Shown: positions 35,962 through 45,159, counted from the first letter of the stretch. The stretch: 64,000 nucleotides of DNA from an uncultured Eubacterium sp. (GCA_902495595.1 CABUXV010000008.1:1-64000); one strand, 5' to 3'. The notes: generated by a model not told the origin, from the sequence alone. A program made the numbers and translations.

Positions 35962-37862
35962 TAAAAATTCTAGATAAACATATTGCTGATAAAATTGCAG
36001 CCGGCGAAGTAATCGACAGACCTGTATCCATAATAAAGGAGCTTTTGGAAAACTCAATAGATGCAGGAGCTGACAATATAACAATAGAAATAAAAAACGG
36101 CGGAAAATCATATATACGAGTTACCGATAACGGCTGCGGAATAGAAGCAGAAGACATTGAGACCGCTTTTAAAAGACATGCCACAAGTAAAATTTCATCT
36201 GTAAAAGACTTGGACGCCATAGGTACTTTGGGATTTCGCGGCGAAGCTTTGGCAAGCATATGCGCTGTATCGAGAGTTGAACTCATAAGCAAAACAAAAA
36301 ATTCCAAAATAGGAAAACGCATAATAGTCGAGGAAAGCAATGTCCTGTCGAGCGAAAGCACCGGATGTCCCGACGGAACTACGGTCACCGTAAAAGACCT
36401 TTTCTTCAATATACCGGCAAGGCATAAATTTTTATCCTCAGATAACGGCGAATCAAGACGTATAATAGATATGGTCAGCCGAATAGCCCTTTCCTACGGA
36501 GATATTAAAATAACCCTTATAAACAGCGGCTCCAAGGTGTTTTCCACCAACGGAAAGGGAAATATCCTAAACAACATTGTGAGCGTTTACGGAAGCGATA
36601 TAGGGAAAAATCTGCTGCCTGTCGAGATGACAAGGGGAGATTTTCTTATAAAAGGTTTCGTGTCAGCGCCCTATGAGTCTGCGGCGTCAAGGAGCAAACA
36701 GATTTTCTGTGTAAACGGAAGAGTGATATCAAGCAAACTTTTGGAAAAATCCCTTGATACAGCTTATAAGGAGAAACTTTTTCACGGCAGGTTTCCTATC
36801 GCTTTTTTATTTTTGTATATACCTGCGGACAAGCTTGATGTAAATATACATCCAACAAAAAAAGAAATAAGATTTGACGATGATTTTGAGGTAATGGACT
36901 TTGTGACAAAAGCAGTAAGGAACGCGCTCAACGTCAAAGAATCACTTCCGAAAGTGCGAAGCGAGGATATAAAAAGTATAAAAAGCAAATCTGCAGAATA
37001 TAAAACAGAGCCGGAATACTCTTTTAGCGCTGTTAATGAAGAACAAAACAAATTTGATTTCGATTTAAAAGAAAACCATACAGAATATCAAACAGTTGAA
37101 AAGGAAAAAGATTCCGATAAAGAAAATATTTCTGCTCAAAATAATTTAGCGCAGGAAAGCAGGAATTTTCATAAAGACAGCTCTCAGGTTGACATAAAAA
37201 ATATATTGACAACTATGCGAAATGAAATAAACGAAGATACGGAAAGCAATGTTTTGAGACCAAAGCCGGCTAAGACAGAAGAGTTCGATTTTACTCAGTT
37301 AAATTATATAGGAAGTGTATTCGACACATACATTATTGCATCAGATAAGGATGATTTTTATCTGATAGACCAGCATGCTGCCCATGAACGTATTTTTTAT
37401 GAAAAACTTCTTACTCAGTACAACTCTTCGGAAAAATTAAGCCAACAGCTGCTTCTTCCTCTTAATTTCAACGTGTCTGCCATGATTGAACAGACAGAGG
37501 ATGATTGGATAGACAACATAAAAAACATGGGATATGATATTGAATATTTTGGAAACAATACATATATAGTAAGGGAAATTCCGGCATTTATGCAGCTTGC
37601 GGAAGCTGAAAGTTTCTTAAACGATATGTTTAAAGAAATAGATGAAAAACCGGATCTTACAAACAAAAGAATTCTCGATAAAATCATAATGAAGTCATGC
37701 AAAAGTGCGGTTAAAGGAGGCGACCATCTTACAAGTCAGGAAATAGATGGACTGATTAAAGATTTGAAAAACTGTGTAAATCCTTTCTCATGTCCCCATG
37801 GAAGACCAACCTTTGTGAGGATGACAAAATATGAAATAGAGAAAATGTTTAAACGAGTATAA
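35958..37862 (+). CDS. mutL: DNA mismatch repair protein MutL
   Basis: GHKL ATPase that couples mismatch recognition to strand incision. 634 residues. The N-terminal motifs are KIAAGEVIDRP near 13, NSIDAGA near 36, DNGCGI near 55 and GFRGEALASI near 92. A low-complexity linker (about 340-430) leads to the dimerisation domain with QHAAHERIFYEKL near 472. The C-terminal segment CPHGRPTFVRM is typical, and DQHAAHE(X)2E(X)4E-like endonuclease metal ligands appear at least in part, as expected in organisms lacking MutH. Confidence 0.96.
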   Translation: MIKILDKHIADKIAAGEVIDRPVSIIKELLENSIDAGADNITIEIKNGGKSYIRVTDNGCGIEAEDIETAFKRHATSKISSVKDLDAIGTLGFRGEALASICAVSRVELISKTKNSKIGKRIIVEESNVLSSESTGCPDGTTVTVKDLFFNIPARHKFLSSDNGESRRIIDMVSRIALSYGDIKITLINSGSKVFSTNGKGNILNNIVSVYGSDIGKNLLPVEMTRGDFLIKGFVSAPYESAASRSKQIFCVNGRVISSKLLEKSLDTAYKEKLFHGRFPIAFLFLYIPADKLDVNIHPTKKEIRFDDDFEVMDFVTKAVRNALNVKESLPKVRSEDIKSIKSKSAEYKTEPEYSFSAVNEEQNKFDFDLKENHTEYQTVEKEKDSDKENISAQNNLAQESRNFHKDSSQVDIKNILTTMRNEINEDTESNVLRPKPAKTEEFDFTQLNYIGSVFDTYIIASDKDDFYLIDQHAAHERIFYEKLLTQYNSSEKLSQQLLLPLNFNVSAMIEQTEDDWIDNIKNMGYDIEYFGNNTYIVREIPAFMQLAEAESFLNDMFKEIDEKPDLTNKRILDKIIMKSCKSAVKGGDHLTSQEIDGLIKDLKNCVNPFSCPHGRPTFVRMTKYEIEKMFKRV

Positions 37863-37881
37863 GCAAAATAGGTTTGATAGT

Positions 37882-38811
37882 ATGAATAAAATTGTTGCAG
37901 TTGCAGGTCCTACGGCAGTAGGAAAAACAAAATTTGCCATAGAGATTGCAAAAAAGTTTAACGGAGAAATAGTTTCATGCGACTCTATGCAGCTTTATAA
38001 ATACATGGATATAGGAAGCGCAAAACCTACTGAAGAAGAAATCGCCCAGGTCAAACACCACCTTATAGATTTTATTGACCCGAGAGATGATTTTTCAGTG
38101 GCGCAATATCAAAGTCTGGCAAAAAAAGCCATAAAAGATATACTGAACCAAGAAAAACTTCCTGTAATATCCGGAGGAACAGGACTTTATCTGAATTCCA
38201 TTATATATGAAATGGATTTTTCCCGGTCTTGCCGCGATATAGATTACAGAAAAGAACTGGAGCACATAGCTGCGCAGCAGGGCAGTCAGGCACTTCACAA
38301 TATGCTTGAAAGGGCAGATAAGGAAGCGTCTTTATCAATTCATCCCAATAACACAAAAAAAATAATCAGAGCGCTTGAGCGTATCCACCAGGGCGAGGGA
38401 AAAATAAAAGCCTTTAAAGATATCAAACAGGAAACAAGAGACTACGACACTGTAATTATAGGGCTTACACGAAACAGACAGGAGCTTTACGAGCGAATAA
38501 ACCAAAGAGTGGATGTACTTATGCAAACGGGACTTCTCGATGAGGTAAAAGCCCTTTTAGATAAAGGTCTCACACCTGAGCATATATCCATGAAAGCAAT
38601 CGGATATAAAGAAATAATGGATTATTTCCTGGGCAAATACGACCTTGAAACAGCCGTAGATAAAGTCAAAAAAAATACGCGCCACTACGCTAAAAAACAG
38701 TTAACGTGGTTTAGAAGATATGATAAAATAAAATGGTATAATATTTCTGATTTTAATGATGATGAAGATGCTTTAGAGAGTATAGTAAAATGGCTGGAGA
38801 AAAAAATATAA
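37882..38811 (+). CDS. miaA: tRNA dimethylallyltransferase
   Basis: Adds a dimethylallyl group to A37 of tRNAs reading UNN codons, using an isoprenoid donor. 309 residues. The P-loop is GPTAVGKTKFA near 9-19, the DSMQLYKYMDIGSAKPT region follows, then HHLIDFIDPRDDFSVAQY near 54-71 and the C-terminal RHYAKKQLTWFRRY. mutSL-miaA is a conserved order. The 3' end overlaps the recombinase gene by 22 bp. Confidence 0.96.
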   Translation: MNKIVAVAGPTAVGKTKFAIEIAKKFNGEIVSCDSMQLYKYMDIGSAKPTEEEIAQVKHHLIDFIDPRDDFSVAQYQSLAKKAIKDILNQEKLPVISGGTGLYLNSIIYEMDFSRSCRDIDYRKELEHIAAQQGSQALHNMLERADKEASLSIHPNNTKKIIRALERIHQGEGKIKAFKDIKQETRDYDTVIIGLTRNRQELYERINQRVDVLMQTGLLDEVKALLDKGLTPEHISMKAIGYKEIMDYFLGKYDLETAVDKVKKNTRHYAKKQLTWFRRYDKIKWYNISDFNDDEDALESIVKWLEKKI

Positions 38812-39923
38812 AACTCCGTAATAAGAGCGATAAACCTGACAATATCCTTTTAAAGGAACATGAAATAATATCAAAGTGCGAAGAACTGCAAAAACAGCTC
38901 CCTAATTTTTTAAGGGGCTTTTTTGCGTATTTAAAAGGAAATGTTCTTCCCATGACGCGTCTTTCATATCTTAGCGATATAAAGCTTTTCTGCAGCTATT
39001 TAATACACGAAACGGATTTAACGGATGCCGACAATATATCTGACATAAAATTGGAAGATTTTAATAAAATAAAAGCTGTAGACATAAATATTTTTCTTGA
39101 TTACTGCAGAAAATACACAGTCGAAACAAATAAAGAAATTATCATATATGAAAACAGCAATCGAACGCTGGCAAGAAAAAAGTCATCATTATCCGTTATG
39201 TTTAAACAGCTTTTCAGAGACGAACTGATAGATAAAAACATTACCGAGGGACTTGATCCTATCAAAGTTCCAAAAGCAGGCGAGAGGGAAATAAAAGCGC
39301 TTCAGGATAATGAAGTTATGATAATGCTGGATGCAGTGTCAACGGGAAGCTGTCTTACAGATAAAGAAAAGCAATACTGGGAAAAAACAAAAAAAAGAGA
39401 TAAATCAATATTAATATTATTTCTTACATACGGATTAAGGCTCTTTGAACTTCAGCAGCTGAACGTTTCATCATTCAACTTCTCAAGAGGTGAATTCAAA
39501 ATATACAGAAAACGTGATAAAGAGGTTATAATGCCTCTGAATGAATCTGTTTCGGAAACCGTTTCCGATTATATAAATACAGAAAGAAAACCGGACGATG
39601 AACTTGAAGAATTGCATAAAGACGCTCTGTTTCTGTCTCTTCAGGGAAAACGTATGACTCAAAGGCAGATAAGAGAACTTGTAAAAAAATATACTTCCAT
39701 AGGACTTGCCACATCCAGAAAGGCAGGTTACAGTCCTCATAAGCTGAGAGCTACAGCGGCTACCAGTCTTATAGGAAGAGGCAATTCAATATTCGACGTT
39801 CAGGCGCTCCTGGACCACGAACAAGTAACTACAACGCAGCTTTATGCGAATCACAGAATGAATGTAAAACGTGATTTAGTTAAAGATATGGAGTGGGAAC
39901 TGGAAAGAAAGGAAAGGAAATAG
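38790..39923 (+). CDS. Tyrosine recombinase (XerC/XerD-like)
   Basis: Site-specific recombinase of 377 residues. N-terminal SAM-like DNA-binding domain (about 35-155), then the catalytic domain: first Arg in TYGLRLFELQQL near 216, the active-site Lys region near 243 (RKRDKEVIMPL), HKLR near 316 and H...Y in LLDHEQVTTTQLY near 343-352. All catalytic residues are present. The start lies inside miaA with no clear ribosome site, so it is translationally coupled to miaA. Its fixed place in a housekeeping operon and the lack of any attachment site nearby favour a chromosomal Xer role over a phage integrase. Confidence 0.85.
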   Translation: MAGEKNIKLRNKSDKPDNILLKEHEIISKCEELQKQLPNFLRGFFAYLKGNVLPMTRLSYLSDIKLFCSYLIHETDLTDADNISDIKLEDFNKIKAVDINIFLDYCRKYTVETNKEIIIYENSNRTLARKKSSLSVMFKQLFRDELIDKNITEGLDPIKVPKAGEREIKALQDNEVMIMLDAVSTGSCLTDKEKQYWEKTKKRDKSILILFLTYGLRLFELQQLNVSSFNFSRGEFKIYRKRDKEVIMPLNESVSETVSDYINTERKPDDELEELHKDALFLSLQGKRMTQRQIRELVKKYTSIGLATSRKAGYSPHKLRATAATSLIGRGNSIFDVQALLDHEQVTTTQLYANHRMNVKRDLVKDMEWELERKERK

Positions 39924-39928
39924 AGATT

Positions 39929-41602
39929 ATGAGAAAACCTATAGCAATAGCTGTTATCATAATATTTCTGATGGGGACATTATTTTCTGCTGCAACATGT
40001 TTTGCTGTCGAAAATGATGGCAGTGAAAGAAAAACCGAAAACGTAAAAAATACAGAGGGAAAAAAATATTCGGAAGAAGACGATAATGACAAAAATCAGG
40101 AAAGCAGTAAAAATGACAAGGACAGCAAAAGTAAAAAACGTTCCGGCTCAGTAACTGCCGATACATCTTGGTTCGATTATAAAAATCCAAAAAAGAAATA
40201 CAACATAACTTCCGAAGCACAGCTAATGGGTCTTGCGAGCCTCGTAAACCAGGAACAGGCAAGGTGGAAACCGACAAGACTTGAAACTTTCAAAGGTGTT
40301 ACTTTTACTTTGACAAAAGATATCAAATTAACTCAGCAGTGGACTCCTATAGGTTCAAGCAGCGCTGTGTGTTTTGCCGGCTCTTTTGATGGAAACGGAC
40401 ATACCATAAGCAATGTAAAAATATCTTCTACGTCAACCAATACTGGATTTTTTGGATATCTTAAAGGTGAAGTTAAGAATCTCAGCCTACAGGGAACTAT
40501 TGAGTCAAGCACCGGAAGCTGCGGAGGAATTGCAGGTGAACTTGATTCCGCTGCAAGAATTTCAGACTGTACTTCAGATATAAACATAACAGCAGGAATA
40601 AAAACCGGAGGAATTGCAGGAAACAACAACAGCGGCACTATTCAGGGATGTATTAACAAAGGCGATGTAACAGGAACCTATAAAGTAGGCGGAGTTGTAG
40701 GTGAAAACTGGGGAGGAAAGATTGAAAACTGCGGTAATGAGGGAACGATAACATCTTCTGTAAGAGGCGTTGCAACCTTTGGCACGGGAGGTGTTGCAGG
40801 ACGCTCAGTAGCTTCGACTGCTGTAATATCCGATTGTTATAACATAGGAAATATTTATTCTGCAACAGAAGCTACAGGCGGTGTTGCAGGATATACGAAT
40901 GCAGAAAAATCGACAGTTACAAACAGTTACAATATAGGCAATATAACCATAAAGGATATTCCAAAAGAAAAGAAATTTACTAAGTCATGGGCAGGCGGCG
41001 TAATAGGCATAGTCGGCACTGACGGAGTTATTGTTTCAAACTGTTACAGTGCCGGGGACATTTCAAAGGCCGACGTCTCTGGCGGTGTAATAGGAAAATA
41101 TATTGCCGATGACGATGATAAACCTCAGAATTTTATAACAAACAATTATTATTTAAACGAATACTGTGATAATGGTATAGGAGAGGACAACAACAAAAAA
41201 CCGGCGGAGATTTCAGATTGTGCAGCAGGACTTACAAGCGGAAGCCTTAAAAGCATAACGTCAACTCTTGGAGTTTCATATAGAAAAGATTCCTCAGGAC
41301 TTTACGGAAACAGCGGTTATCCGGTGTTAAGATGGCAGGAACCTTTAAGCGCAGAAGATAAATCATATCTTGACGGTGTGTCAAAAGATGTTCAGATGAA
41401 ATTAGATAAATATCTCATAAACAACACAGAGGATACAAATAAAGGTGATACAGTCATAAGTATATTCAATCCGGATAATTATCTTACCGATGCTCTGCTT
41501 ATGTATGACGAAGCAAAAAAACAGGCTGATGCTCAAAAAGATAAATCACGAGAAAATGAACCGGCTGAAGACGAAACAGTTACAGAAAAAGGAAAAAATT
41601 AA
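39929..41602 (+). CDS. Secreted GLUG-motif repeat protein
   Basis: A 557-residue exported protein. Signal peptide at 1-26 (basic MRKP, hydrophobic core, cleavage after TCFA), then a charged Lys/Glu/Asp/Ser-rich linker (27-75) and a beta-helix-like array of GLUG repeats from about 135 to 395: repeated GGIAG/GGVAG/GGVIG turns each followed by Asn-Cys or Ser-Tyr and Gly-x-Ile (for example GGVVGENWGGKIENCGN). No LPXTG, SLH or choline-binding motif is visible, so attachment is unknown. The in-frame GTG at 39893 is rejected because GGAAAGGAAATAGAG upstream of ATG 39929 is the better ribosome site. Adhesin-like role is inference. Confidence 0.85.
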   Translation: MRKPIAIAVIIIFLMGTLFSAATCFAVENDGSERKTENVKNTEGKKYSEEDDNDKNQESSKNDKDSKSKKRSGSVTADTSWFDYKNPKKKYNITSEAQLMGLASLVNQEQARWKPTRLETFKGVTFTLTKDIKLTQQWTPIGSSSAVCFAGSFDGNGHTISNVKISSTSTNTGFFGYLKGEVKNLSLQGTIESSTGSCGGIAGELDSAARISDCTSDINITAGIKTGGIAGNNNSGTIQGCINKGDVTGTYKVGGVVGENWGGKIENCGNEGTITSSVRGVATFGTGGVAGRSVASTAVISDCYNIGNIYSATEATGGVAGYTNAEKSTVTNSYNIGNITIKDIPKEKKFTKSWAGGVIGIVGTDGVIVSNCYSAGDISKADVSGGVIGKYIADDDDKPQNFITNNYYLNEYCDNGIGEDNNKKPAEISDCAAGLTSGSLKSITSTLGVSYRKDSSGLYGNSGYPVLRWQEPLSAEDKSYLDGVSKDVQMKLDKYLINNTEDTNKGDTVISIFNPDNYLTDALLMYDEAKKQADAQKDKSRENEPAEDETVTEKGKN

Positions 41603-41604
41603 AT

Positions 41605-42888
41605 ATGCAGAAAAATACTTACACTTTACTTAGAGACAAATTTAATATTTCGGAATCGGTTTTAAACCTTGTAGACAAAAGCGAGAAAGAAGTGTTGCCT
41701 CAGTTTGAAGAACTTGATGACATAATGGCATACAATCAATATAAGGTTTTGGATGCTTTTCAGAAAAACAGTATACGCGACATGCATTTTTCATGGAACA
41801 CAGGCTATGGTTACGATGACCCTGGAAGAGACGCCATAGAAAGAGTTTACGCAGATATATTCAATACAGAAGCTGCTCTTGTAAGACCTATAATAGTAAA
41901 CGGAACTCACGCCCTTACTCTTACACTTATGGGAATACTCAGACCCGGTGATGAACTGATATACTGTACCGGCGCTCCCTATGATACTTTGGAAGAGGTT
42001 ATAGGTATAAGAGGGCAGGGGAAAGGGTCGCTGAAAGAATACGGCGTCTCATACAGGCAAGTTGAGCTTACTCCTGACGGTAAAATAGATTTTAATGCTT
42101 TAAAAAAAGCTATAAACGCTAAAACAAAAATGGTCTCCCTTCAAAGGGCAACCGGATACGGATGGCGCAAAGCCATATCGATAGATGAAATAAAGGAGCT
42201 TACTTCCTTTGTAAAAAATATAAATCCGGAAATAATATGTATGGCAGACAACTGTTATGGTGAATTTCTGCATACAAAAGAGCCCACAGATGTAGGCGTG
42301 GACATAATAGCCGGTTCCTTAATAAAGAATCCGGGCGGCGGTTTGGCTCTTACAGGAGGATATATAGCAGGAAGACAGGATTTAATAGATTTGGTATCTT
42401 ACAGAATGACTTCTCCGGGAATAGGAGGAGAGTGCGGTCTGACTTTCGGTCAGACGCGTTCCATGCTTCAAGGTCTGTTTATCGCTCCTAAAACAGTTAA
42501 CGGGGCTTTAAAAGGCGCTGTCTTATGCGCTAAAGCATTTGAACTTATGGGATATGAAGTTTGTCCGAAACCATCTGATATACGAAGCGATATCATACAA
42601 GCAGTCAAGCTTGGAAGTCCTGAAAAGGTTATCGCTTTTTGTCAGGGCATACAGGCAGCGGCTCCGGTTGATTCACAGGTTTCACCTGAACCTTGGGACA
42701 TGCCTGGGTATGATGACCCCGTTATTATGGCAGCAGGTGCTTTTGTTCAGGGTTCTTCAATAGAGCTATCGGCAGATGCGCCTATAAGAGAGCCTTACAT
42801 AGTATATTTTCAGGGCGGTCTAACTTACGAACATTCCAAATTCGGTGTTATAAAAGCATTACAGGAGTTAAAGGACAGAGGAATATGA
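41605..42888 (+). CDS. Methionine gamma-lyase family PLP protein (YnbB-like)
   Basis: PLP-dependent protein of the PF06838 family, called methionine gamma-lyase-like or aluminium resistance protein. 427 residues. The PLP lysine is in AGSLIKNPGGGLALTGGYIAG near 235; the substrate-side features YDTLEEVIGIRG near 128 and DNCYGEF near 214 are family typical. In Bacillus and Clostridia this gene (ynbB) lies just after miaA-hfq; here hfq is not seen and two other genes occupy that position. Substrate not established. Confidence 0.88.
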   Translation: MQKNTYTLLRDKFNISESVLNLVDKSEKEVLPQFEELDDIMAYNQYKVLDAFQKNSIRDMHFSWNTGYGYDDPGRDAIERVYADIFNTEAALVRPIIVNGTHALTLTLMGILRPGDELIYCTGAPYDTLEEVIGIRGQGKGSLKEYGVSYRQVELTPDGKIDFNALKKAINAKTKMVSLQRATGYGWRKAISIDEIKELTSFVKNINPEIICMADNCYGEFLHTKEPTDVGVDIIAGSLIKNPGGGLALTGGYIAGRQDLIDLVSYRMTSPGIGGECGLTFGQTRSMLQGLFIAPKTVNGALKGAVLCAKAFELMGYEVCPKPSDIRSDIIQAVKLGSPEKVIAFCQGIQAAAPVDSQVSPEPWDMPGYDDPVIMAAGAFVQGSSIELSADAPIREPYIVYFQGGLTYEHSKFGVIKALQELKDRGI

Positions 42889-43619
42889 AACGTGAAAGAA
42901 AAGAGAGTTTGAGAAAAAAATTTAAAATTTTTTCAGCCATATTTAAGCTGCTGATTTTTTTAATTATCCTGGTTGGAATACCTCTCTACATCTATTTCTT
43001 TCACTATGATTTAATAAGCAGATTTTCCAGTATGGAAAACGTAGAAGCTCTGTTTGCACAGTATAAAACTCAGAGCGTATTCATATATCTGCTTGCCCAG
43101 ATACTTCAAATAGTAATATGCATAATACCCGGACAATGGCTTCAGTTTGCTGCTGGGTATATGTACGGATTCTGGCTTGGATATCTGTTTTCATTAATCG
43201 GCGCATTTTTAGGTTCTGTCTTGACATATTATATAGCCAAGTTCCTGGGACACGATGCAATGCATCTTATATTCGGAGAAGAAAAGATAAAGAAGATGTT
43301 AAAGCATCTGAACAGTAAAAAAGCAGTGGTTCTCGTTTTTCTAATATTCTTAATACCGGGAGTACCGAAAGATTTGTGCAACTACGTAGCCGGATTATCT
43401 CAAATGAAACTCAAACCATTCCTTATAGTCTCGCTAATAGGCAGAACTCCCGGCATGATGGGCAGTCTGCTTATAGGAAGACAAGTAGGCGTCGGAGGTT
43501 ATACAAGTGCAATCATCATAGCATGTATTGCAGTTATATTGTTCGTTCTTTGTATAATCTTCCGAAAACAGCTGAACTTATGGCTTGATAAAGCATACGA
43601 CAAGCTTATGAAACTATAG
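42885..43619 (+). CDS. TVP38/TMEM64 (DedA-superfamily) membrane protein
   Basis: A 244-residue polytopic membrane protein of the SNARE-associated/VTT family. It has five to six membrane helices, the conserved loop GYMYGFWLGYLFSLIGAFLGSVLTYYIAKFLG split over two helices near 90-120, and the FLIPGVPKDLCNYVAGLS re-entrant motif near 151-168. DedA-superfamily members scramble or transport lipids such as undecaprenyl phosphate; the exact role here is unknown. It overlaps the ynbB-like gene by 4 bp. Confidence 0.88.
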   Translation: MKRERKESLRKKFKIFSAIFKLLIFLIILVGIPLYIYFFHYDLISRFSSMENVEALFAQYKTQSVFIYLLAQILQIVICIIPGQWLQFAAGYMYGFWLGYLFSLIGAFLGSVLTYYIAKFLGHDAMHLIFGEEKIKKMLKHLNSKKAVVLVFLIFLIPGVPKDLCNYVAGLSQMKLKPFLIVSLIGRTPGMMGSLLIGRQVGVGGYTSAIIIACIAVILFVLCIIFRKQLNLWLDKAYDKLMKL

Positions 43620-43647
43620 AATAAAAGAAAATATATTAGGAGTTATA

Positions 43648-44406
43648 ATGATTAAGATAATTGCCATAGGAAACAGTTTTTCTCAAGATGCAACTTATTA
43701 TCTGCACCAGATTGCAAAATCAGATGGAATAGATATCAAGACGGTAAATTTATATATAGGAAAATGCAATTTAGAACGTCATTGGAATAATATACAGGAA
43801 GAAAGCAAGGAATATCTATACGAATTAAACGGTGAATCTAAAGATGAATATGTAACAATCAAAGATGCTCTTTCAGAAGATAAATGGGATTATGTAGTAC
43901 TTCAGCAGGCAAGTCACGACAGTGGATTTTGGGAAACTTACAATCCGTATCTTGAAAATATAGCTGAATATGTATTAAAGCTGCTTCCTGATACGGAAAT
44001 CCTTTTACAGCAGACGTGGGCATATGAAATAGACAGTCTTCATCCTAAGTTCAAACTTTACGATTACAGCCAAAGCAAAATGTACGAAATGCTGTCAGAG
44101 GCTTATTTTAAAGCATCTGACAAGTTAAACGCACGTCTTATTCCATGCGGCGATTTGATACAGTCCTTGAGAAAAAAACATCCGTTTATATATGAGGAAG
44201 GCGAAATGTCCATATGCCGCGACGGATTTCATATGAATGTAATATACGGAAGGTATTTGCTCGCAGCTCTATGGTATGAGTTTCTTACAGGCAAATCAAT
44301 CTTGGAAAATTCATATATACCTTTTACAAAACTGGCTCCCAATGCAGTCTGCAAACCGGATATTCTCCGGATAATAAAAGAAACCGTTCATGATTTCATC
44401 CAATAA
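43648..44406 (+). CDS. DUF4886 (SGNH-hydrolase-like) protein
   Basis: A 252-residue cytoplasmic protein of the DUF4886 family. The N-terminal IIAIGNSFSQDATYYL is the nucleophile block (GNSFS) of SGNH-like hydrolases; LQQASHDSGFW near 91 and CRDGFHMN near 190-197 supply the later Asn/His blocks. No signal peptide. A glycan or acyl esterase role is possible but not shown. Ribosome site TAGGAGT. It ends the operon before a terminator. Confidence 0.8.
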   Translation: MIKIIAIGNSFSQDATYYLHQIAKSDGIDIKTVNLYIGKCNLERHWNNIQEESKEYLYELNGESKDEYVTIKDALSEDKWDYVVLQQASHDSGFWETYNPYLENIAEYVLKLLPDTEILLQQTWAYEIDSLHPKFKLYDYSQSKMYEMLSEAYFKASDKLNARLIPCGDLIQSLRKKHPFIYEEGEMSICRDGFHMNVIYGRYLLAALWYEFLTGKSILENSYIPFTKLAPNAVCKPDILRIIKETVHDFIQ

Positions 44407-44424
44407 GATATATTTAGATTTTAT

Positions 44425-44457
44425 AAATTACCGCTGAACATTCAGACGGTAATTTTT
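44425..44457 (+). terminator. Rho-independent terminator after the DUF4886 gene
   Basis: AAATTACCG (44425-44433) pairs with CGGTAATTT (44447-44455), with a further CTGAA/TTCAG pairing inside, followed by a T run. It ends the operon that begins upstream of mutS. Confidence 0.88.
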
Positions 44458-44595
44458 TATGATAAAAGAATAATTATAATTTTACGAAATACCATCTCTT
44501 ACAATTAATATACGCAAAGGAATAAAATTTCAAATTAGAGATTGCTCCTACTCATGCAATTTTTTATATGCTTATAAGTGCAATGGAAAGTATGT

Positions 44596-44624
44596 TTGAC
44601 ATACATAAAATAAAAAATTATAAT
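44596..44624 (+). promoter_or_regulatory. Perfect consensus sigma-A promoter for the XRE gene
   Basis: TTGACA at 44596-44601 and TATAAT at 44619-44624 with a 17-bp spacer: an exact consensus match, which is unusual for a chromosomal gene and implies strong expression unless repressed. Confidence 0.9.
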
Positions 44625-44625
44625 A

Positions 44626-44650
44626 ATGGAAAGGAAAGTTAGCTTTCCAT
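44626..44650 (+). promoter_or_regulatory. Inverted repeat at the transcription start, likely XRE operator
   Basis: GGAAAG (44633-44638), TTAG, CTTTCC (44643-44648) is a perfect inverted repeat; the outer version ATGGAAAG (44626-44633)/CTTTCCAT (44643-44650) also pairs, giving GGAAAG twice in tandem. It lies just after the -10, where a repressor would block initiation. Autorepression by the XRE protein encoded next is the likely use. Confidence 0.6.
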
Positions 44651-44664
44651 GAAAGGAGGCATAA

Positions 44665-44868
44665 GTGAAAAATAATTTAGAAAAGCTCCGTAAAGAACAT
44701 GGAATAAAACAGGAAGAGCTTGCCGGCGCTTTAGAAGTTTCGCGTCAAACCATAGGTTCTCTTGAAAACGGAAGATATAATCCATCTATTCAATTAGCAT
44801 TTAAAATATCAAGGTATTTCGGTCTCAGCATTGAAGATATTTTTATATATGAGGAGGACATCAAATGA
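44665..44868 (+). CDS. Small XRE-family transcriptional regulator
   Basis: A 67-residue protein that is almost only an HTH_3 domain: KLRKEHGIKQEELAGALEVSRQTIGSLENGRYNPS spans helices 1-4, and LSIEDIFIYEE closes it. GTG start with AAAGGAGG upstream. Proteins of this size (YozG/YgzD-like) commonly control a small membrane protein encoded next, as here with a 4-bp overlap. Confidence 0.93.
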   Translation: MKNNLEKLRKEHGIKQEELAGALEVSRQTIGSLENGRYNPSIQLAFKISRYFGLSIEDIFIYEEDIK

Positions 44869-45134
44869 ACGCTGAAAAATTATTATCAAAAAAAGAACAA
44901 GATGAAATCAGACAAATAAAAATCGAAAAGAAAGATGAAAGAAATATATCTCTGGGGAATGCCGCAAAGGCAAGAGCCTATGAACTTATGATATGTTTAT
45001 ACAATGCAGTCGTTGTAATTTTAGCTATACTGAATATTATCACTTTAAAAGTCTTTTTTATTTTTTTCGGACTTTTTATAATATGTCAAATTTATTTTAT
45101 TATAAGATTATATAGATATCATAATAAAATGTAG
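44865..45134 (+). CDS. Small membrane protein paired with the XRE regulator
   Basis: An 89-residue protein with a charged N-terminal half (residues 1-40, Lys/Glu/Arg-rich) and two membrane helices (about 43-60 and 62-82). No named family recognised, though XRE-plus-two-helix-membrane-protein pairs are widespread in Firmicutes. It overlaps the regulator by 4 bp and shares its promoter. Function unknown. Confidence 0.8.
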   Translation: MNAEKLLSKKEQDEIRQIKIEKKDERNISLGNAAKARAYELMICLYNAVVVILAILNIITLKVFFIFFGLFIICQIYFIIRLYRYHNKM

Positions 45135-45138
45135 TTTT

Positions 45139-45152
45139 AGAACAAATGTTTA
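45139..45152 (+). promoter_or_regulatory. Candidate LexA box 1
   Basis: AGAACAAATGTTTA agrees with the Firmicute LexA (DinR) consensus CGAACRNRYGTTYC at 12 of 14 positions. It lies just upstream of the -35. Confidence 0.6.
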
Positions 45153-45159
45153 TTTTGTA

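Noticed and set aside
38790..39923. Prophage or mobile-element integrase
   Set aside because: The gene overlaps miaA and lies in a housekeeping operon with matching codon use; no phage genes, direct repeats or attachment site are present.
44530..44570. Hairpin ATTGC/GCAAT with T run before the XRE promoter
   Set aside because: The stem is only about 5 bp and the upstream operon already ends at the strong terminator at 44425.
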